Shown here piece after piece: positions 59,688 through 64,000 of a stretch of 64,000 nucleotides of DNA. The DNA lies in assembly GCF_020096995.1 (NCBI RefSeq), contig NZ_CP083692.1, forward strand, positions 3,038,001 to 3,102,000, in the 5' to 3' direction. Position numbers and translations under genes: made by a program. The DNA comes from Leucobacter sp. Psy1. GTDB taxonomy: Bacteria; Actinomycetota; Actinomycetes; Actinomycetales; Microbacteriaceae. Within the stretch, counting starts at the first letter, position 1. Every line of letters starts with the position of its first letter. The notes under the pieces are model-generated. The model was not told the origin of the DNA, made no database searches, and saw nothing but the letters and a program-made list of their open reading frames with translations.

Positions 59688-61157
59688 ATGGGCGACTTCG
59701 CAGACCTCGACAGCGCACGGGACCCGCTCCTCGCACTGCGCGACGCGATCCTCACCGGAGACGTCTCCGCCCGAGCAGCGACGGAGGCAGCGCTGCAGCG
59801 GGCCGTCGACCGCACCGACCTCGGCGCATTCGTGACCCTGACCGCCGAGCAGGCACTCGCGGAGGCCGAGCACGCGGACGCGCAGTGGCGCAGCGCCACG
59901 TTCGACGTTGCGCACGCTCGCGGTGAGCATCGATCCTTGCCCCCGCTGCACGGCGTCCCCCTGGCGCACAAGGACCTCGTCGATGTCGCCGGCGCGCCCA
60001 CCACCCGCGGCAGTGCCGCGCTGCCTCACACCGTCGCCGCAGCGGACGATCCCGGCGTCCAGCAGCTGCGCCGATCCGGGGCGATCTCCATCGGCAAGAC
60101 GCAGGTGCCCGAGTTCGGGCTCACCGGCTACTCGGAGAACCGGATCGCCGACCCCGCGCGCAACCCCCGCGATCCCCGGTTGACGGCGGGCGGCTCCTCG
60201 GGCGGCAGCGCGGCCGCCGTCGCCGCAGGGATCCTCTCCGCAGCTCCGGCGAGCGACGGCGGTGGGTCGATCCGGATCCCCGCGCTCGCCTGCGGACTGA
60301 TCGGCCTGAAACCCGGCCTGGGAACGATTCCGACGGACGTGCTGCGCGGGCATCGAGACTCGTTCGGCGCCCCGAAGCTCGGAGTCTCCGGCCCGCTCGC
60401 ACGGTCGGCGCGCGACGCGGCCCTGCTCTTCGACGCCATGCGAGGCGACACGGCGGAGCGAACGCTCGCAGCGGTCCGCTCCGCCGACCGCCTTCGCGGA
60501 CTCAGCATCGGCGTGAGCACGTCCACGCCGTTCGAGAGCGCCTACCCGACCCCGTTCTCCGCGGAAGCGCTCGCGGCGCTCGATGCAGCGCACCGTCGCC
60601 TCGAAACGCGACACCACGTCGACGCGGCGGAGATCCGCTACGACCCGGCCTACCCCGAACTCTTCACCGATGTGTGGACTGCCGGCCTCTCGCTGCTCGA
60701 CCTCGGCGACGATCCCGGGGCGGCAGAACGCCTCATGCCCCTCACCCGCAGCTTCCGCGAACGCGCCCTGGCTCGATCGACGGCGCAGCACCGGGAAGCG
60801 GGCGCGCGCATCACCCGTCTCGCTGCGGACGTGCGCCAGCAGTGGGGCGCCTTCGACGTCGTACTCATGCCGGGTCTCGCGATGCGCCCGCCCGAGATCG
60901 GTGCGTTCCTGTCGCGCTCACCCGACGACGACTACCGGTTGCAGTGCGAGTGGGCCCCCTGCACCTCCATCGTGAACGTCTCCGGGCTGCCCGCAGTGGC
61001 GGTCCCGATGCTCGACACCCCCGACGGGCTATCGTTCGGCGTGCAGCTGGTCGGACGCCACGGGAGCGAAGCGACGCTCCTGCAGCTCGCGGAACAGCTG
61101 ACCGCAGAACCGCCGGCGCGCTACCTGCCCGCCGACGACACCAGCAGATCGCGGTAG
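59688..61157 (+). CDS. Amidase (amidase signature family)
   Basis: The 489-residue enzyme has the Ser-cisSer-Lys triad elements: Lys in LAHKDLVDVAGAP, and the Ser/Gly-rich TAGGSSGGSAAAVAAG with SDGGGSIRIPA. It hydrolyses amides of unknown identity; similarity to GatA is only of family. ATG 59688 has TAGGCT six bases upstream, so it may be leaderless. Its 3' end overlaps the opposing glycosyltransferase gene by 37 nt. Confidence 0.88.
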   Translation: MGDFADLDSARDPLLALRDAILTGDVSARAATEAALQRAVDRTDLGAFVTLTAEQALAEAEHADAQWRSATFDVAHARGEHRSLPPLHGVPLAHKDLVDVAGAPTTRGSAALPHTVAAADDPGVQQLRRSGAISIGKTQVPEFGLTGYSENRIADPARNPRDPRLTAGGSSGGSAAAVAAGILSAAPASDGGGSIRIPALACGLIGLKPGLGTIPTDVLRGHRDSFGAPKLGVSGPLARSARDAALLFDAMRGDTAERTLAAVRSADRLRGLSIGVSTSTPFESAYPTPFSAEALAALDAAHRRLETRHHVDAAEIRYDPAYPELFTDVWTAGLSLLDLGDDPGAAERLMPLTRSFRERALARSTAQHREAGARITRLAADVRQQWGAFDVVLMPGLAMRPPEIGAFLSRSPDDDYRLQCEWAPCTSIVNVSGLPAVAVPMLDTPDGLSFGVQLVGRHGSEATLLQLAEQLTAEPPARYLPADDTSRSR

Positions 61158-62386
61158 ACGCCCACGAGCTTCCGCGCCGACGCACGCCAGTTGCGGGTCA
61201 ACGCGAACCGGCGGGCGGCCTTCCCCATGCGCGTGGCCAGCTCCTCGTCCGCAAGCAGACGCTCGATCGCCGCCGCCCAGACTTCCGGATCGTCACCGGT
61301 CAGCAGGAGGCCCGTCTCGCCGTCCACCACCGACTCGCGCAGACCGCCGACGGACCGGGCGATGACCGGGATACCCGACGCCTCGCCCTCGAGCGCGACG
61401 AGGCCGAACGTTTCGGAGTGGGAGGGCATCAGCACGAGCGTCGTCCGCCGGAGACGCTCTGCCAGATCCTGCCGACGAAGCGCGCCGTCGAACGCCACGG
61501 TCGAGAGCATGCCCGATTCCGCGACGAGCTCGTGCAGACTCCTCGCGTAGTCGTCGCCGTCGGGCGGCGGCACACCGATGACCCGCAGCACAGGCCGCCG
61601 ATCCTCGGGGATCGCGGCAACCGCGCGGACCGCCAGATCGACGCCCTTCAGCGGGTGCAGCCGACCCGCGACGAGCACCTCGGGCCGGCCGCCGCGGTCG
61701 AGCCACTCGCGGCGCTCGGCGCACTCCCCCGGCTCGCAGGGTCGGAACATGCGCGTGTCGACGCCGAGCGGCACCACTCGCACCCGGTCAGGGTCGGCAC
61801 CGAGCCGCCCGAGGATCGTCGCGCGCTCGGCCTCGCTCACCGCGACGACGAGGTCCACCTCGCCCGCGAGGCGCTTCTCCCCCGCCAGCCGCCCGGGAGA
61901 CTCGGGGCGCTCGCCCTCCGTCAGCGGTGAATGCGGGTCGGCCGCGATGCTGTGATAGCTCTGCACGAGCGGAATGCCGAGTTCACGGGAGGCGGGTAGC
62001 GCCGCGATCCCCGAGAACCAGTGCTCAGCGTGCAGCACATCGCACGGCTGCTCCCTCAGATGGTCGGCGAGCGCGACCCCGAACTCCTCCATCAGCGCCT
62101 CATGGTCGCCCTTCGCGAGCAGCCGCGGCGGCCCGACATCGAGATGCCGCACCGTCACCCCGCTCGAGAGTTCCACGGTCTCGGGAAGGTCGGGCGAGCT
62201 GCGGCGCGTGATCAGCTCGACCTCGTGCCCCAGCCGAGCGAGCTCCGCCGCCTGGTGCACCACCACCACGTTCATGCCCCCGGCATCCTTCGTGCCCGGC
62301 TCATCGAGCGGTGAGGTGTGCAGGACGACAAAAGCGATCCGCATGGCGGGTTCGTGCGCGTCTGCCGACGCGAGCTGATCAGTCAC
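61121..62386 (-). CDS. GT4 glycosyltransferase, MshA-like
   Basis: The 421-residue protein starts its fold with RIAFVVLHTSPLDEPGTKDAGGMNVVV, the acceptor/donor loop characteristic of MshA (UDP-GlcNAc:inositol-3-phosphate transferase of mycothiol synthesis), and has VAGRLHPLKGVDLAV and the GT4 donor motif SHSETFGLVALEGEASGIPV. A related GT4 role (for example glycogen or capsule precursor) cannot be excluded. GTG 62386 lies 7 nt after TAACGT on the minus strand, the leaderless layout; an upstream in-frame extension is shadow sequence. Confidence 0.8.
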   Translation of the reverse strand: MTDQLASADAHEPAMRIAFVVLHTSPLDEPGTKDAGGMNVVVVHQAAELARLGHEVELITRRSSPDLPETVELSSGVTVRHLDVGPPRLLAKGDHEALMEEFGVALADHLREQPCDVLHAEHWFSGIAALPASRELGIPLVQSYHSIAADPHSPLTEGERPESPGRLAGEKRLAGEVDLVVAVSEAERATILGRLGADPDRVRVVPLGVDTRMFRPCEPGECAERREWLDRGGRPEVLVAGRLHPLKGVDLAVRAVAAIPEDRRPVLRVIGVPPPDGDDYARSLHELVAESGMLSTVAFDGALRRQDLAERLRRTTLVLMPSHSETFGLVALEGEASGIPVIARSVGGLRESVVDGETGLLLTGDDPEVWAAAIERLLADEELATRMGKAARRFALTRNWRASARKLVGVYRDLLVSSAGR

Positions 62387-62474
62387 CCGTACGACGTTAC
62401 GGCGTCGCGCGCGAGCGCGCCAACCGGCGGCTCCGACAGGGGTCGGCTCGCACTCCCGCGATGCCCGCCTCGGG

Positions 62475-63140
62475 TCAGGCGCTCTCGCGCGACTCCGGCT
62501 GCGGCCTGCTCTCGAAGTACTCGGCGAGCTGCTCACCCGACTTACGAATGTGCGCGCCCATCGCAGCGCGTGCCGCGCCGGGATCCCGAGCGATGATCGC
62601 CTCGAGCACCGACGTATGCGCGTGAGCGGTCGACTCGGCCCAGCCGTCGATCTGCGTGAAGAAGGCGCGAGGCACGTATCGAACGAAGTTACCGAGCGCC
62701 CAGCTCAGTCGTTCGGACCTCGCCGCGAGGTAGACCGCCGCATGGAACTCGTGATTCTTCCGCTCGAGCACGTCCCGCTCACCCGCGGCGACGCTGTCCA
62801 TCAGTTCTCGGTGGACGGACCGCAGCTCTTCCACCGTCGCCTCGTCGGCGCGCTCAGCTGCGCGCGCTGCGAGCTCCCCGGCGATGAGCGCGTGCGCCTC
62901 GAAGATGTCACGAATGTGATCCGCGTCGAGCGGCGCCACCGTGAACCCTTTGCGGGGCACGAGCTCCAGGAACCCCTCGACGCGGAGCGCCTGCAGCGCC
63001 TCCCGAACGGGGGTTGCCGAGACCTCGAGCTCTTCGCCCACGGCCTCAGCCCGCACCGAACTGCCCGGCGCCAGCACTCCTGACATGATGGCCTGCCGCA
63101 GATGCGACGCGACCTCATCGCTGAGCTGCCGTCTCCGCAT
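62475..63140 (-). CDS. GntR family regulator, FCD subfamily
   Basis: The 221-residue protein has a winged helix (VSATPVREALQALRVEGFLELVPRKGFTV overall; VSATPVREALQ is the recognition helix) and an FCD domain with HEFHAAVY and TAHAHTSVL. It lies next to the (methyl)citrate synthase gene on the same strand, 128 nt away, with a perfect palindrome between them. It probably regulates a propionate or citrate-cycle related operon. Confidence 0.88.
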   Translation of the reverse strand: MRRRQLSDEVASHLRQAIMSGVLAPGSSVRAEAVGEELEVSATPVREALQALRVEGFLELVPRKGFTVAPLDADHIRDIFEAHALIAGELAARAAERADEATVEELRSVHRELMDSVAAGERDVLERKNHEFHAAVYLAARSERLSWALGNFVRYVPRAFFTQIDGWAESTAHAHTSVLEAIIARDPGAARAAMGAHIRKSGEQLAEYFESRPQPESRESA

Positions 63141-63198
63141 CAGTCGTCCCCTCGAGCGCTTCCCCGGCCCGCAGCGACTCCCGGCGGCCGGTCAACCG

Positions 63199-63214
63199 AG
63201 AGTAAGAATACTCT
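63199..63214. promoter_or_regulatory. Palindromic operator between citrate synthase and GntR genes
   Basis: AGAGTA-AGAA-TACTCT is a perfect 6-bp inverted repeat, 58 nt before the GntR start. Site of autoregulation is inferred. Confidence 0.55.
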
Positions 63215-63268
63215 ATTTTGCCAGTCTGACCGGCCACGACGTGGGAACCGCGGGAGGGCGCCGGGTTC

Positions 63269-64000
63269 TCAGCTCTCGATGTGCCGCTCGTCGGCTCCGT
63301 TGTACTCCGACAGCGGGCGGATCAGCGCGTTCGACGCGGCCTGCTCCATGATGTGCGCCGTCCACCCGGTGATGCGGGCCGCGATGAAGAGCGGCGTGAA
63401 GGTGACGGTGTCGAATCCGAGGAGGTGGTATGCCGGCCCGGAAGGGAAGTCGAGGTTCGGGTAGATGCCCTTCCGCTCGACGAACTCGCGCTCCAGCGCA
63501 GCGGCCAGATCGCCCACGTCGGCACGGTCGTAGTGCTCCACGAGACGGTCGAGGGCGGCCTGCATCGTGGGCACCCGCGAGTCGCCGTTCTTGTAGACCC
63601 GGTGACCGAAGCCCATGATCTTGCGCTTCTCGGATAGAGCTCGGTCGAGCCAGGCCTGCACATTGTCGGCGCTGCCGATCTCGTCGAGGATGTGCATGAC
63701 CGCCTCGTTCGCACCGCCGTGCAGCGGTCCCTTCAGCGCTCCGATCGCGCCCGTCACCGCCGAGTAGAGGTCGGAGAGGGTCGACGTGATGACGCGTGCC
63801 GTGAACGTCGACGCGTTGAACGAGTGCTCCGCGTACAAGATCATCGATCGGTTGAATGCATCGACCTCGACCTCGGCGGGTTCGCGGCCGAACACCATCC
63901 AGAGGAAGTTCGCCGAGTAGTCGAGGTCGTCGCGCGGCTCGATCGCGTCCTCACCGCGGCGCCGGCGCTGGCCGTACGCGACGATGGCGGGGAGCGCGGC
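63269..64000 (-). CDS. prpC: Citrate synthase / 2-methylcitrate synthase, C-terminal part
   Basis: The frame runs from the right window edge to the stop at 63269, giving 243 residues. It contains catalytic His in GPLHGGANEAVM, His in GFGHRVYKNGDSR, and the ending LDFPSGPAYHLLGFDT...TGWTAHIMEQ. The short, citrate-synthase-type-I-like ending matches the bifunctional 2-methylcitrate/citrate synthases (PrpC) of actinobacteria, and the GntR gene downstream fits a prp locus; a plain citrate synthase is possible. The N-terminus lies outside the window. Confidence 0.8.
   Translation of the reverse strand, partial: AALPAIVAYGQRRRRGEDAIEPRDDLDYSANFLWMVFGREPAEVEVDAFNRSMILYAEHSFNASTFTARVITSTLSDLYSAVTGAIGALKGPLHGGANEAVMHILDEIGSADNVQAWLDRALSEKRKIMGFGHRVYKNGDSRVPTMQAALDRLVEHYDRADVGDLAAALEREFVERKGIYPNLDFPSGPAYHLLGFDTVTFTPLFIAARITGWTAHIMEQAASNALIRPLSEYNGADERHIES

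Overview
The window is high-GC actinobacterial DNA, most probably from a Microbacteriaceae (Leucobacter-like) chromosome. The evidence is a NucS/EndoMS mismatch endonuclease, an MshA-like glycosyltransferase, many ATGA/GTGA start-stop overlaps, and several apparently leaderless genes whose -10 box lies 6-7 nt before an ATG/GTG. No rRNA, tRNA or CRISPR array was seen.

Layout. 1-650: start of an M13 peptidase (cut by the window edge). 0.8-7.1 kb: a catabolic regulon (MHS transporter; minus-strand operon nitrilase-DUF2848-HpaB-type monooxygenase-cupin-flavin reductase; GntR regulator) with the same TGTATAC element upstream of all three units. 7.2-8.75 kb: A/T-richer accessory patch with a gene remnant, a secreted orphan and a hypothetical gene. 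8.8-14.3 kb: membrane proteins (YbhN-like, CDP-alcohol phosphatidyltransferase, MATE, MFS), an ACT protein and nucS. 14.4-16.7 kb: SRPBCC protein and a sulfite-oxidase-like molybdoprotein.

16.7-34.0 kb is accessory. Part one (17.0-20.9 kb, A/T-richer) holds a nucleotidyltransferase, a translationally coupled PPP-type phosphatase and an opposing DUF4062-TPR protein. It is bracketed by two copies of the 3' end of the molybdoprotein gene. Part two is metal resistance: a copper module (DUF6153, DUF305, F510_1955-type lipoprotein, two small membrane proteins, YHS, CopB-type ATPase, CsoR) and a cadmium/zinc-type module (CmtR-like ArsR, SPC-motif P1B ATPase, thioredoxin-like protein). Part three is a recombinase module: active-looking tyrosine recombinase, XRE protein, and a zinc-finger protein with a degenerate recombinase-like C-terminus. 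Short copies of the nucS 3' end recur at 17.03 and 34.03 kb.

From 34.05 kb the backbone resumes: an acyltransferase/hydrolase/DUF6320 trio, then a nine-gene plus-strand operon for amino-sugar and MurNAc catabolism (GntR, AnmK, SSS symporter, BadF-type kinase, MurQ, NagB, short NagA, D-lactate dehydrogenase). In it AnmK and MurQ convert anhydro-MurNAc to GlcNAc-6-P plus D-lactate, NagA/NagB carry the sugar to fructose-6-P, and the dehydrogenase would oxidise the lactate. Next come a hydroxyacid dehydrogenase/SDR pair, an amino-acid ABC transporter ending in a PLP enzyme, a zinc-uptake operon that ends in its own Fur-family regulator, an orphan LuxR-type regulator lacking the phospho-acceptor Asp, a secreted-protein/partner pair that looks like toxin-immunity, an amidase, an MshA-like glycosyltransferase, and a GntR gene next to a (methyl)citrate synthase cut by the right edge.
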